Below, in pieces: positions 12,815 to 25,282 of a DNA stretch of 64,000 nucleotides. Origin of the DNA: Epiperipatus broadwayi (Eukaryota > Onychophora > Udeonychophora > Euonychophora > Peripatidae); assembly GCA_028023455.1 (NCBI GenBank), contig JAQFVV010006293.1, positions 2,427,844-2,491,843 of the forward strand, in the 5' to 3' direction. The first letter of the stretch is position 1; each line of letters opens with the position of its first letter. The notes below the pieces were generated by a model. The model worked only from the letters and a program-made list of their open reading frames with translations, was not told the origin of the DNA and searched no databases. A program made the position numbers and the translations under genes.

Positions 12815-13186
12815 GTGCCTGGTTTATTGCAACAATTAAAGAATATATGTGCTGTCACATTTAATGTCAGCATTAGAACCTCTCCAAATTTAGCTCTTGA
12901 ACAATGCAAAGAACAGATTGTCTCTGGATCAGGATCTCCAGAGTCTAATTGCAAGTCAATCTATTATGTGGAATTGCACACTATCAGCACCACTAGGCTG
13001 GTGCAGCATCAATATATGTATTCTCAAGCAAAGAAAGATCCCAATGTGAAGTCAGTTTTTACAGAAAATGAATTGGAATTTGGCCATGCTTTTGATCCAA
13101 GGAATATTAAATTAGTGTGCACAGATGCAATTATTGAAAAAGAAAATGTAAAAAAGCACGATTTATCGCTAATAACACTTACATGA
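12815..13186 (+). CDS. Unrecognised 123-codon ORF, perhaps a retrocopy fragment
   Basis: Open from ATG at 12815 to TGA at 13184-13186, inside an intron of the GTPBP2-like gene and antisense to it. The sequence starts MPGLLQQLKNICAVTFNVSI; further on it contains GSGSPESNCKSIYYVELHTI, then AKKDPNVKS and FGHAFDPRNIKLVCTDAIIE. Composition is far more balanced than the surroundings and codon use looks protein-like. I see no membrane segment or signal peptide, and I do not recognise the family. The open frame seems to continue upstream of the ATG for about ten codons, so the true 5' end is probably missing. It could be an intronless retrocopy, a fragment of a transposon protein, or a nested gene. 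The antisense ORFs at 12760-12954 and 13024-13233 are shadows. Confidence 0.45.
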   Translation: MPGLLQQLKNICAVTFNVSIRTSPNLALEQCKEQIVSGSGSPESNCKSIYYVELHTISTTRLVQHQYMYSQAKKDPNVKSVFTENELEFGHAFDPRNIKLVCTDAIIEKENVKKHDLSLITLT

Positions 13187-16100
13187 TAAACAAAAAACTC
13201 TTGTTTAGCATTACCACTGAGTATTAATGTCATATTTTCTCCAAATAATTACCAGTTTAGCTGATAAGTTTGAGTGTTATGATTATAACCTCCCAGGTCA
13301 AAAGCATTGCTCGTTAAATTGTGAAATAAAATTTAATCTTTTCTTGAGAAATGAATTAATGTATTTATAACATTAAAATGAATTTATGTTTAATTTCTAG
13401 TTAAATAGGGAATATGTAAGCCCTTCTTTCTCTTTCCAAATTCACTATCAAATAATATTACTCTTTTGAAAAAAAATTGAATTTACTATTGCTAAAATAA
13501 GAGTATTTTTAATCCATCTTTTTAAAATTAGTATTAGTTTATATTGAATACCATTTACAGCTTTTATACTTTTTAAACAGACTTCATTATTAATAATTAA
13601 AACTATTTTTAAAATCAAAAATTATAATTTTTTTAACAGAGATATATACTTTAATTTTATATTAAAGATTAAATATATTTAATATTTAAATTTATGTTAA
13701 AATCCTCTTTTTACTTATACATTATGACTATATTTCTCAAACAATACTAAGTATTTACATTATTTCTTTAATCATATGATTGTACATATATATTTACTAT
13801 TTTTATGTTAAGATATGTGAGAATATATATAATTTATTTCTCCAATAAAAATATACATTAATCCTCATTAACACAAATTTGCTTAACATAAAATATTACA
13901 CTAATAAAGATTTCAATTGCCACTAAAACACATACTGTACTTTTTCTTTTGTTATCATGAAAGTCAGTAAACTTAAAATCTCTTAACATTATAGTTTAAT
14001 GTTATTTGATTTATATTTATTTTTCATTAAAGGAACATTTTATTTACATTATAACAAAATGATTTTTAGCAAACAAAGACTGGTATATTCAACCAAATGC
14101 AAAATCCATTCTTTCTAAGTCAAGTTGTATAAGAATAATACTAATCTTAATTTATTATTTAAAATAATCTGCAGATTAAGCAGAAACTACTAGTTTAATT
14201 CTTGATAAATACGATCTCAGTAATTGTAGTAGAGAAACTATTATTATGAGAACTTTGCTAATAGTAGTCTCATTCTATAACTATCTAACAAGATAGGTAT
14301 CATTATCTAAATCATAGATCATTTAAACATATTTACATAGGAATCTTTATAAACAGCCACTATTTTTGAGTCCAATGTATCAGAAAAAATGAGCATTGAT
14401 AGAGAATGAAGGAATATATGGACTCCTGCAAAAACTCATGATGATTAAAAAATACACCAACTTTATTTTCATTAAAAACAATTATTTGAAGATAAATATC
14501 TTAATCTGAACAGAAATTGAACCCACTACCATAAATACATGCCAATGACTTTAATACATATACTGCATGCTTTGATTAATGAAATTAAAAAATAAATGAT
14601 AAAATAAGAATGAAAAGTAAGAAGCCTCTTTATAATTTAAAGATCTCATTCAAATTTATTATAAAGCTTTAAAGCAATGTCAAAAAAGTGAAAGCAATGG
14701 GAAAATGCCATTGTTTGGGCATAGTAGTTATTGTCTACATGCCTTTAAAAGAAGAGAACTTAATAATAAAACATTATCCTCTTATCTAATGTTGCTAAGG
14801 TTTCAAGAAGAAATAAAAATCAAAAATAATTAAAGGTAATTACATAATGATGACCACCAATTTTACAATAATTATGGTTTTACATGATAGCAAAACAAAA
14901 ATTATAACAATTTCATTTTGAATAATAATAGCAATAATAAAGTGCTCATAATATGAAAGATTCTTAATAATTTGATAAATACAAATTAATAATTATAACA
15001 TTAATTCTACACCTTTTACATTACCAATAAAACAATTATAATTTCCAGAGTCAAGTCCAATCTTAAGTAATTCACGTTCATCTTATGTATTCTTTTATTG
15101 TGGTAAGATTTTCTACGCACATAAGCATAAAAATTTTGAAGAAAAATCTGCAATCTTATTTTCTATTTCAATAAAATATAAAATCGTAGAAAAATAAAAT
15201 ATAAAAAAAAAAAGACATGTAATTGCTACTTTTGTTCTTTATTTACCAAAACTAAGTATAACAATACTGCTTTAGATAATAATGATGAACTTTCCATCAC
15301 CAGTGTAGAACTAACAACTGCTGAATAATTAGTGGATAACAAATGGTAATGTTACAGGTTTCTGTTTAATTGATTTCTGAGGAAGTCTGCACATTATCTG
15401 ATCCAGAATCTTCTCTAAGATAGGTCAAGAATATAACAGAATGATTTCAGAATTATAAAGCAACATTGATTAATGATAACTGTTACTGTTAATAATAAAT
15501 CCATTCATGTACAAACATATATATATATGAATATTTGTATTTTAATAATGGTGGTGCTTTAATATATCTAAATTTTTTCTATATATAAATTATTTTGAAG
15601 TACGCTGTTTGAATTCGAGTACTCTTAACTATTTTATCAATTACTCTTGATATTAGAAAAAACTTATTGTATATATATTTATTTATAAAACAAAATTCAA
15701 ATCACATCTTATTAGTTCATTAAATAAATAAAAAGAATAAAGAACAAACAATGAGACAGTATTAAATAAAAAAAACTATTTGGCACAAATAAATAAATGA
15801 AATCCTAAAATATGCATTTCCATTTTATATTTTTTGTAGTACTTCTGACTAAAATGTCTGATCGTTTTGTTTCTCTATCTTTTTCAGTATTTCTTGTTTA
15901 TTTACACAAACATTTAATAAACTTATTTTGATAGTTTTATATATATTTGTGCAAACATCCATTATGTTTTTATAATTAATATTTTACTGGTTCTTAAATC
16001 TATTTAACATGGATTGAATTATATTGCAAAAGTAGTAATAAAAATATTTTCAAACTTATATAATATTAATTATACATTTAAATGGAATAAAAATTGCAAA

Positions 16101-16504
16101 TTCAAGGGTTTGTAAAAAATTATAATAAAAGGAATAATAGGAAAGAAAAAATAAAATACAGTAATTTTTATTTAAAAATCAAAACAAAAACATTCATTCA
16201 GTAGGTTTACTTATTAAAAGAAGAAGAAAGTAGGTAATTTTATAACAAGAGTAATTATTTATAAAGTAATACATATTATTATAGGAGACAAATAACATTA
16301 TGAATTAAAACTGCTTATTTAAAATTAATGTTTTTAAAAAATTAAAATCATTTTATTTTACAACTCAATGCATAAAAATTAAATAAAATTATAATGTATT
16401 TAAACGTCCATATTATTTAGTTTAAAAATAATAAATAAAAATATGAGTGCTGTAAAAAAATAATATAATTACTTTATTGCTAGGAATTTATGCACTAAAA
16501 ATGA

Positions 16505-16570
16505 CAGAATTGGGCTCAGATCCATGGACCTTGAACCCCAGAATCTGCCACTCTATAGCCAAAGCATGCA
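16505..16570 (-). repeat. tRNA-derived SINE fragment
   Basis: On the minus strand a box A-like stretch (GCTTTGGCTATAGAGTGG) is followed about 10 bases later by a box B-like stretch (GGGGTTCAAGGTCC). Composition contrasts with the surroundings. Confidence 0.45.
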
Positions 16571-16892
16571 AGGTATTTATATACACTATCAAAATAAGTA
16601 TATTGTGTGTTTATGTAAATAAATAAAAAATAATATAATACAATTGTATTTTATAGCTCTGAAGACAATAGTTAAAATTATCAGACATTTGAGAAAAAAA
16701 AGCATTGTGAAATAGAAAAGAGGAAGTGCATATTTTAATAAGCAATACAAAAGGAATAAAAAAAAGTATTAGAAACATTGGTAATAAATAGACCAATATT
16801 TTTTTTATTTTTAAATTTACAACGTATATATTGATATCATTTATTTTTATTTCTTTAGTCACTAAACACAAAAATAATTTTAAAAAACTAAC

Positions 16893-17054
16893 CCGATCCA
16901 TTTCTTCAATGACAGCAGTTTGCCTAACATTTCCTATGTGGATAGTAGTTTGAAATCCTCGACAAATAGCTTTAGCGTGAAAAAGAACATAAATATCTGC
17001 TTCAAAAGATATACAACTCACAGGGTTAACTGATGGGCTAACCAAAACCATGCC
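16893..17054 (-). CDS. GTPBP2: GTPBP2-like, internal coding exon (domain 3)
   Basis: A 162-bp phase 0-0 exon with acceptor CTAG at 17055-17058 and donor GTTAGT below 16893. It encodes 54 residues beginning GMVLVSPSVNP, passing through FEADIYVLFHAKAICRGFQ and ending HIGNVRQTAVIEEMDR. The order 'RKGMVxVSP ... FEA.I..LFHA ... RGFQ..(I/V)H.GNVRQTA' matches domain 3 of GTPBP2; GTPBP1 differs at the HIGNVRQTAV block. The downstream open frame that continues to 16611 is intron read-through and not coding. No frameshift or stop lies inside the exon, so the gene looks functional. Confidence 0.93.
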
Positions 17055-19329
17055 CTAGAAAATATAAAATTATATTGGACAATTCTCAAATGAAAATGTT
17101 TCAATTGCAGGAATATTCATTGAATGAAAAAATATTTTTAATTAACAAGTATATGCAAATGTGTAAAAAAACTATTATTCATTTTATATACAGTATATGT
17201 TTAATTTTATTCCACACACACACACAAAAAGAATGTTTTTATTTATTTATTACATTTTATGAATATATAAATAAAATAAAAAGTTAATGTTGCGGGGGAG
17301 AAACTGCATAGCAGCTTATTTACAATATCAAACACACAATTCATTTGAATAAACTTACAATCAGACATATTAAAATAATTAAATTTTGTACTTATTTATA
17401 AACTTAAACCACTGCATTAAGAAAATAAGCAATTAATTATTTTGTTGCAAACACATGGTAAATTTAATATAGCATTTAAACACAAGTATTAAAGGGCTTT
17501 ACAATATATCTGTTTGTCACAATACAATCTATCCATGTGAATCTTGAAACCTCTTGAGATAGCTGATCATTTTCCAGTTTAGGATTTTTCTTTCAGATAA
17601 CTATTCTATATCCAACCCAGCTGTTCTTCTAATTATTGGACATCAAATGGAGATTTAGATGTTATTAGTTAGAGGGCAAAATGTCTAATTCAACAATTGA
17701 TTAACCTGATTATTTCTTTTTTACTTATGAATAAATAATTCAAATAATCAAACAATGGTCTATTTATATTTTTATTGAACTAATATTAGCAGATTTTTAT
17801 AATTCTATTCTGACAAGCCAAATTATTAAATAATCTAAACCTTCAGTATTGAAATAGTAAGAGATTTTTTAAAAAGAAAGATAGGTACCCATTATACATA
17901 TTACAATGATTTTAAGATCATCACAAGCATCAGAATCAAAAAATCCTAACATCAAATGGTTCCAAACTAACAGAGGTCTTGAAGGCAATAATCACTATAG
18001 TGATGCTCCGTGGTTTAGGATTGTGGAGTATCATGGCTCAGCTCTGTTCTTACTATTGTGAACTATTAAATGCTTTGCCCAGTTTTCCTGATTGGTTAAG
18101 TGACTATAAGTTCCCCATTCAATCCATGTAAAGTTTTAAGATCAATGGAAAGAACATGAATTAATGTTAGTACAATGCTCCCTTCTTTTTCATCTGTTAA
18201 AGTAAAGTGATAATGCATTGCAAACATTTTTAGAGTTTATAATTGTACTGTAATATTGTTAAATATATAGCATTATCCCCCCCCCTCCCCATTCTTGTAG
18301 TATATAATAGTCATTCAAAAAGCTAACATTCAGCCAATTGATGGTTTAAAGGGTAGCGAATTAAGATTATGGTTGCAAAAGCTTTACAAGAATATCTGTA
18401 TAGTTTTCTCAATGATCAGATATAATTCAGGGTAAGCATTTGACATTGGAATTACTGAAAAAAAAAAAATCTATGAACTAACTGAGTATCTGTCCTGCAC
18501 AGGGATTTATATAATGATGGCAAATGCTACTTGAGTGTTGATTCTATAGGTAGATTTTGATTATCAGCTAGAAAAATTACTGGTTCTGACATAATACGAT
18601 ACTCTATGATTTTCAGTTTATTTTGGATCTTGTGGGGCAAAATATTTCGTCAGCTTTCAGAAATACATCTTGCTCAATTAAAAAAAAAATCTTTGATAAG
18701 TAAGTTAAAAATGCCTTAGCTTATCTATATTATTATTTCATTAATGATCATTTTTTTTGACTATGTTGAACATCTTTTCACAAAAAATTTGAGGCAGGGT
18801 GAAAAGGGATGAATTGATTACTTTATTCTTTTACCAATAAGAGAACTCTTAATTTATATCAATATAGTTAAATATTGTAGAAAAAGCTATAATCTTATTT
18901 GCAAGAAAGATAATTCTAAATCATATTGATGCCAGGTAACCATACAAACGAATGAGCTGAGCCTTTGCTCAGATAATATCTGAGTGCCAAACAGAAAAGT
19001 GAGAACATGACTCTTTGATAGTATTCTCAATTAATCATATCAAGACTATCCACCAATTGCTAACTATGCAATAAATAATTGTACAGAGTCCTTTATTGCC
19101 TCATTATTCTGTCAAATATTTGTATTATTCAACTCATTTTCCCAGAAAAATAAAATAACAAATACTCAGTGTATATGAGAATAATGTATCCAATCAGTAT
19201 GATATATCAGAAAATTAAGCAGAGATATTCTCATTTCAGCATTCTTACATAAATGTTTCCCAATAGTGGATAAGTAAGATATTAAAAAAATTGCTCTAAG
19301 CATATTTTAATTTTTAAAAAAGGGCACAG

Positions 19330-19860
19330 ATCATTATCAGTATCTCTTCATTTATGTTGCTATTTTGCAGAGATGATTACAAAATTCCAGCCATATAAAT
19401 AATGTTAAGATACATAAATGATCTAAGTCATAACAGAACATAAACTTTTTGGAATAAGAAGACTTATTATATCATACAACAATATTTCTTGAGCTTTCAT
19501 CAATTAGATAATATAGTGTAGAGGCATATCCCTAATCACTTGAAGATAAATGGGAATTTAATAGCTTAAAAAGTACAGATGATTTTAAAACCATATGCAT
19601 TAATTTTTTTGGTATAACTTAATAAAGTTGTTGTCATTTTTAAAGATGTCACCAAAAAAAAAAAAAGCAAGCATCATAAGAAAGTATTCCTCAAATTCCC
19701 TGAGCAGATGATCCATATTATGTAAGGATATGTTGAGAGTTGCAGATATTTCATTCTGAAAAGATATGTGAGTAATCAAAAATCAAATTACATGATGACT
19801 CCATCACCCACAGATCTTTGATAGACATGTGAATACAAGTTCAATTTCTGATACAGGCTT
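19330..19860 (-). pseudogene. Possible hAT (ZBED5-like) transposase remnant
   Basis: A minus-strand reading near 19690-19770 gives NEISATLNISLHNMDHLLREF then EEYF, like the 'HLxxLxxEFxxYFP' region of ZBED5-type hAT proteins. About 350 bases on, near 19330-19395, a degenerate reading (YGWNFVIISAK, then DTDNDL) has the spacing of the C-terminal dimerisation domain ('GFSALxxIKxKxRN...DL'). Several stops are present. The assignment rests on weak similarity and order. Confidence 0.3.
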
Positions 19861-20021
19861 AATATATAAACAAACAGAAATATTCAAAAATTGATACCAT
19901 TATAATTAATAATAAGTTGATATCATTTTTTATCTCTTTCCATTTTTAAACAAATCTCACAATATTAATATCTGGAATTTTTTGATTCCTAATGCAAAAT
20001 TTATACAAAAAAAAAATTTAA

Positions 20022-20435
20022 TTTAAGCAGAAGGTATTTACATCCTAAGCACGTGTTGTAATGTTGTTATAATAGCTCAACGATGTCTTGTTGAGTACTA
20101 AGGATACTCTCAAACCAAAGCACAAGATAGAGACTTTCGAAAAGATAAAAGTGGTCATCTTATACTTTGTAGCTAAATTTAGTTACATAGGCCAATCTAA
20201 AGCAGCTTAGTTGAGAGCATGAAGATATTCATTCGCGAAATTTTTCAATTTATTACATGTTAATACTATGAACTATTAGAAATTATGTAATATTCAATTT
20301 TATTTACTAGCACAGACATCTATGTAATTTAAATAGAAGGGATTTACATCGTAAGAACATGCACTATAATAACTGTTATAATAGCTCAATGATGTCTTGT
20401 TGAGTTCTGAGAATACTCTCAAACGAAAGCATAAG
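20022..20435. repeat. Direct repeat pair (two ~105-bp copies)
   Basis: Copies at 20022-20126 and 20326-20435 share 'ttataatagctcaa', 'gatgtcttgttgagt' and 'atactctcaaac' in the same order, with about 10-20% differences. No ORF. They may be copies of a short interspersed element or an old local duplication. Confidence 0.75.
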
Positions 20436-20686
20436 TAATTCCATTTCATCTTTTAAAAACTATATATATTATTAATTTTCTTCCAACACAATTTATTATG
20501 TTGTTAATAAAATCATTTAATTTTTTATGTTCCTTGTTTTTTGGATGATAAATTAATTTTTAAAATAGGAAAGAACAATAAATTTAATTTTTGAAACAAT
20601 TTGTCACCTCAAACATGGCAATGATTTAGTATATATATGAATATATGAATGTAAAAAAAATCATTAAATAAATCTATACTTATTAC

Positions 20687-20858
20687 CTTTCTAATTGGTA
20701 GTTTATCAAAATCTGCAAGTGCTAAAGACGCTCCCTGTCCTGCTCTTACAACTCTGCAAGGTGCTTTGTTCCGATGTAAAGTATGAACAATGACTGGTAA
20801 AAAGTGACCTTCAAATGTTGGTCCTATAAGTAGTTCTTCACCTTCTTCAATTACACCT
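20687..20858 (-). CDS. GTPBP2: GTPBP2-like, internal coding exon (domain 2)
   Basis: A 172-bp exon with acceptor AATGTTTAG above 20858 and donor GTAATA below 20687. Its first base completes the AG|A codon split with exon 28351-28409; 57 codons follow. The reading starts RGVIEEGEELLIGPT and ends with FDKLPIRK; between them is HRNKAPCRVVRAGQGASLAL. This is EF-Tu-like domain 2: GEELLIGP forms the beta-barrel entry and the 'IHRNR.PCR.VRAGQ.ASLAL' block is diagnostic of the GTPBP1/2 family. The splice phases of all five exons agree, which strongly supports the model. Confidence 0.95.
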
Positions 20859-23355
20859 CTAAACATTACAAACATATTATTAATTAATACATAGAATTAA
20901 TAAGTTAAAATTTTTTTTCCTCTTCAAACATAAAATTTCTGACTTATGATAATAATCAATTAAATAATTTAAAAAAAATGAAGAGGTGGGGGGAGGGGCA
21001 ACAATATTATAATTTAAAACATTGAAGGTAAAAAGAAATCCACTTTAAAATAAAAGTACAACCCAAGTTTACTATTAACTATTTACATGATTATCATTAG
21101 AAACTATTAATAAACAACTCTGCCCATTTTAACTCCAGAAGATGAAAAACAAAAATAGAAAAATGAGGATTTCCAAGACTATGCAAACTAATCTGTGAAA
21201 TACAACAATGTCTTTTAGTTTATTTACTTGATATTTTGCAATATTGTGTCTTAGCTTCTTCAGAAGACTCATGATTCCATTAATAAAGTATATCTTAAAA
21301 TCCTTAGCGTCATTGTTTCTTGCTATGTTTGAGAGGTGATACATTTAAAATCCTCAAATCCTCATTTTTTTACATTAGCTTCTTTTCTAATAGCTATTGT
21401 TGGAACAAAAAAAAAATACTCCTCATTTGCACCTAAATCATAAATCACATCACAACATCAAATAATTCTCTTGAACCCACTATCCTCATATACTTTAATC
21501 CTTCAACTGAAACTTCTCAATGTACCATACTTTACCAAATTTCATTTCAATTATTGCTTTTAAAGGCATTATATACAAAATTTTCTATTTTATATATATT
21601 CTTTGTCTTTTCAATACATCCACTTTCTTTATTAAAAAATTTTCTTTTTCTTTTTAAATTAGCAACGAAACCTATGGCCTTGACTTTCTTGTTAAATTTT
21701 TTTTATTTTACTATGCTACATACTAAACAAACCTACTTCTTACATTTCTACTTTTCAGCATTTTCTTTATGCCGCAATATAATTTTTAGCTTCCTACACT
21801 TTTTTTTTTAAAAAATCTAGATCAATATTCATATTTTTGCATTTTCTTTCTCTTCAATTTTATTAATCATCTTATTGGAAGTCCGAAATTGTTTTGGCAC
21901 TTTTATGTTTTACATACCCTGCTTCTTATGATTTAGCTTTTTTAAAATTTTATTTGTATAATTGCCATTCTTTACTCAATTTTGTTGTTTGTTTGTTTTT
22001 TATATCTATATCTATATTGTTAAACATTTTATATTTTTTATTAATATTGATTTCAATTTATCAAAAACCCATTCCATTCTTGGACTAATTATTTGTATTT
22101 CTTAAAAGTTACACCAAATCACTATCAGTTCCAAAATATGACTGATTTAATACTAATTCTAAATTTATCATATTCACTATGATTAAAACGTACTTTAAAC
22201 ATCTGGGAATTTCCACCAATTAAATCTTTCCTTTGTAATTTTTAGCTACATTTTCCAGTAATTTTTGTTGAACTACTTTTTTTTTTTTTTTACAAAACTT
22301 AAATCAATCTCCCATGATTCTCATTTCTTTTTCTAATCTATAATCCCTTACAATTTTATTATCTTTTCCTTGTTCTTCTATCACAATTATTTTTCAATTT
22401 ATTAAATATAATATTTTTATTTCATCAACATAAACGCTTTATTGTTTGATCTAAACAATACAAATACTTATACAATCTTTATCTTTTTTTGTATAACTAA
22501 CACTTTTCTTTTATCTCTGACAAATTTATTAACAATGCAAATACATATTCTAACATTGTTTTTGGAAAACAATATTTCTGCTGGATAGTTTTCCATAAAA
22601 AAATTTAAAAAGAAAAAAAGTATTCCATGAATAATTTATTCACTTGCCAAAAATTAAAAAACAAAAAAGATATCTAGAAACAAGACCTCATCCCATTTTT
22701 CTTCTTATATATTAATAGATTTGCATAAGAAGACAGTTAGGTAGTTAAGACTTTCATTATTCCTGGTAGTCATATGCATAACATTAGCATAATACCACAG
22801 GAATTTCTTTCATACAGTCTGAAATGTTTTGCTTCTGACAGTACGTGATAAAATCATCCTGTATTGTTAACACATATTTTATTATGAACATGGATAAAAT
22901 TGATCTTAATTAAACCCATCATATTTTTTGACAGTAAACGATTTACATTGTTTAAAAAATAAAAAAAATCCATTACAGTTAGTATAAATAAAAAGATGAT
23001 GTGGTTTTTTTTTTTTTAAAAAAAAAAAAGAAATTGAACTTTATCAATAACTAAATTATACTCATAACAAATTAGTTACAAGGTTTTAATTTGGCACCAG
23101 TTGACCATGATGTATTTAAAAGCAATATATATATATAAATCTTAACTGAAGCTATAAGATAGCAGTGTTCTTTTAATAAGGAGATAAATGTCAAGTGAAG
23201 AATAAGTAAATTCTTTACAATGATTCAAATAAGTGAAACAATTACATCATCATTATCTCCCAAAATAAAATTTCAATTCCAAAAATGTAATGCACCAATG
23301 TAATTGTTTTTTTAAATCAAATTTTGTAAAATCACAATTTTTAAATATTTATGAC

Positions 23356-24235
23356 CATCATTTTCAACCATTCTTAATCCATTTCAGAATGGAGATCTCT
23401 CCGAATGTAATCAAATTTTTCTGATATCTAGTCTCTCTTCTCCACAATATACCAGCAAACTTCCTTATTTCATCCACGTCATATCTGGTCTCATTCTAGA
23501 TCTTTTACGACTTCTTGGGATTCAATTTAAAACTTCAACTGTCTCTCTATTATCATCACTTCCAACAATATATTCAGTCCAGCTCCATTTTAGTCTCTTA
23601 ATTCTTTCAATGATGTCAGTGATATCTGTTTATTCTCTCTGAATTGCTCTGATGTTAAGTATCTAACACAGATCCTTATTTCTACCAAAAGCACTTTATC
23701 CAAGCTTAATAATAATCTGATCAAAGTATTTTTAATTGCTAACTTCTTGTAATTCGTGATTATCAATCCCTATTTTTTTATTTTTTATAAATCTATCATT
23801 ATTTTAATCTTTTTAGAATTTATTTTTAGTCCTATTCTCTTACTTTTATCTGATAGAATTCTTGCAATATTTCCTGAAACCCAGAAATATTATTTGCAAA
23901 AAAAAAACAAAAAAACTCACAGCATCTGAAAAAACAAATGACTTAAATAATCTCCATTCACTTGCATTCCCTTAGTTTACCATTTTAATTCACAAAATAC
24001 TTTTTATAAAGCTGAAGTAAAAAAGTCTTGGAGATATGAAATTCACCAAGTAATCTAATCATTGCTGTTGCATTTTGATACATATTTTTCAGAATATGAT
24101 AATTTCCTGATCTCTGTCTTGATGGTCTAATATTTTAATCACTGTAGAAAAATACTTATAGAATGAAATGTTTTTTCATAATCTACTGCAAATTCAAAGC
24201 ATAATGGCAATTCACTTTTATTGGTCCTTTCTATA
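23356..24235 (-). mobile_element. RTE LINE 3' fragment
   Basis: Collinear with the minus-strand RTE at 160-1760: the 3' terminus starts with CATCATTTTCAACC (a GATGATG tail on the element strand), then the 'tagatcttttacgacttc' and 'ttgggattcaatttaaaa' blocks, and the RT-side sequence reaches 24235. It is full of stops. It ends where the gypsy integrase sequence begins. Confidence 0.75.
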
Positions 24236-24242
24236 ACTTATC

Positions 24243-25214
24243 TATGGTCATTATGGCACACTCAAAACTGAGCGTTTACTCCGGGACTGATTTTATTGGC
24301 CCAGTTTGCATACTAAAATTATGGCCATCGTAAGCCAGTGTGAGATATGCCAAAAAAGCAAAGCCAGCGAATAGGAGTTATGTAAAATCTATGACTTCCA
24401 TAATTGCAACAAGGCCCCGGGAAATGATGGCCCTGGATTACTGTGATCCTTTGCCCCCCTTTAACAAGAAGAAGTATCTGGTCATGGTCTATGATCTATT
24501 CTCTAAATTTGTAGCGTGTACCCAATATCCCAGGAAAATACTAAGAACACCATAAAAATGCTAGAAAATAACCATTTTCCCACTGTGGAAAAACCAAACA
24601 TTTTATTATCAGATCATGGCAATCCCTTTATATCAGGGGAATGGCGTAGGTAGATAGAACGACAGGAAATTAAGCACATATTGACATCCATCCGTAATCC
24701 GCAATTGAACCCGTGTGAGATAGTTATGCGGGAACTAGGTTGGTTATTTAGAACATATCTTCCAACAAACCATCGAGGGTGGGTCAAGCAAGTTCCACAG
24801 GTCTTCAATTATATTAATTGGTCGGTCAATGAATCGACCGAGTTTGCCCCAATACGGCTGCATTTAGGAAAACATGTTCCTCGATTGATAAAAACCCCCT
24901 TGCCTGGGTTGAATGAGCCCCCAATAGATGTTGAAGCCGATAGAGCTCAAGCTTACCAGACCCTTATGAAAAGGAGTCCAAATAAAAATAAAAGGTCAGC
25001 GGGTACCCAGCACCAATTCCAAATAGGGGACAGAGTAATAGGGAAAACACCACGTGTTAGTGACCCAAGAAAATTCATCTGCTGTAAGTTTTGTAATTTA
25101 TATGAGGATCCATTCACTATTGTACAGCGACAGGAAAATAATGCATTTTGGGTGGACACTGGGTCAGAGGTTAAAGGGTCCTACAATGCTAGGGCTTTAA
25201 AACCCATACTATAA
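24243..25214 (+). pseudogene. Ty3/gypsy-like integrase and pol C-terminus, broken
   Basis: Plus-strand pol end of an LTR retrotransposon. At 24243 YGHYGTLKTERLL is followed by FYWP..H and, at about 24334, CEIC: the HHCC zinc finger, interrupted by a TGA in 'RD*FYW' and by a frameshift before PANRSYVKS. The catalytic core follows: first D in ALDYCDPLP (about 24430), second D in LLSDHGNPF (about 24605), third E in NPCEIVMRELG (about 24710). A second frame change separates the ORFs 24340-24555 and 24681-25214. The C-terminal part holds a basic DRVIGKTPRV and the stretch DPFTIVQRQENNAFWVD, typical of the post-core region. gag, protease and RT are absent because the 5' side stops at the RTE fragment. 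Confidence 0.85.
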
Positions 25215-25269
25215 TGGATTTATTATTTTAGACCTCAAAATAAGTATACCTCATTTTGAAGTCTTTCCA

Positions 25270-25282
25270 ACAGGAGGACATT
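25270..25282 (+). other. Polypurine tract-like site before a 3' LTR
   Basis: CAGGAGGACAT lies 57 bases after the pol stop and immediately precedes TGTAACAG. A purine-rich tract next to a TG start is where plus-strand DNA synthesis is primed in LTR elements. Confidence 0.5.

Larger units (their letters stand above)
12317..16892 (-). other. Intron (4.58 kb) of the GTPBP2-like gene
   Basis: GT-AG intron between the exons at 16893-17054 and 12155-12316. It holds the unexplained plus-strand ORF at 12815-13186 and a tRNA-derived SINE at 16505-16570. From 13190 to 16490 I see only AT-rich sequence with no recognisable gene. Confidence 0.85.
17055..20686 (-). other. Intron (3.63 kb) of the GTPBP2-like gene
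   Basis: GT-AG intron. From about 17880 to 18500 the sequence is less AT-rich than its surroundings and looks like old repeat DNA that I cannot name. A possible hAT remnant lies at 19330-19860 and a direct repeat pair at 20022-20435. A C-rich run sits at about 18275-18290. Confidence 0.85.

Noticed and set aside
12760-13233. Minus-strand ORFs at 12760-12954 and 13024-13233
   Set aside because: Shadows of the better plus-strand ORF 12815-13186; neither fits the splice phase of the GTPBP2-like gene.
16611-16892. Extension of the exon ORF below 16893
   Set aside because: Intron read-through after a clear GT donor; the protein family resumes only at 12316.
21554-22088. Two plus-strand hydrophobic ORFs
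   Set aside because: Low-complexity T-rich DNA; no initiation context, motif or conserved pattern.
24614-25159. Minus-strand ORFs at 24614-24808 and 24953-25159
   Set aside because: Shadows of the gypsy integrase frame.
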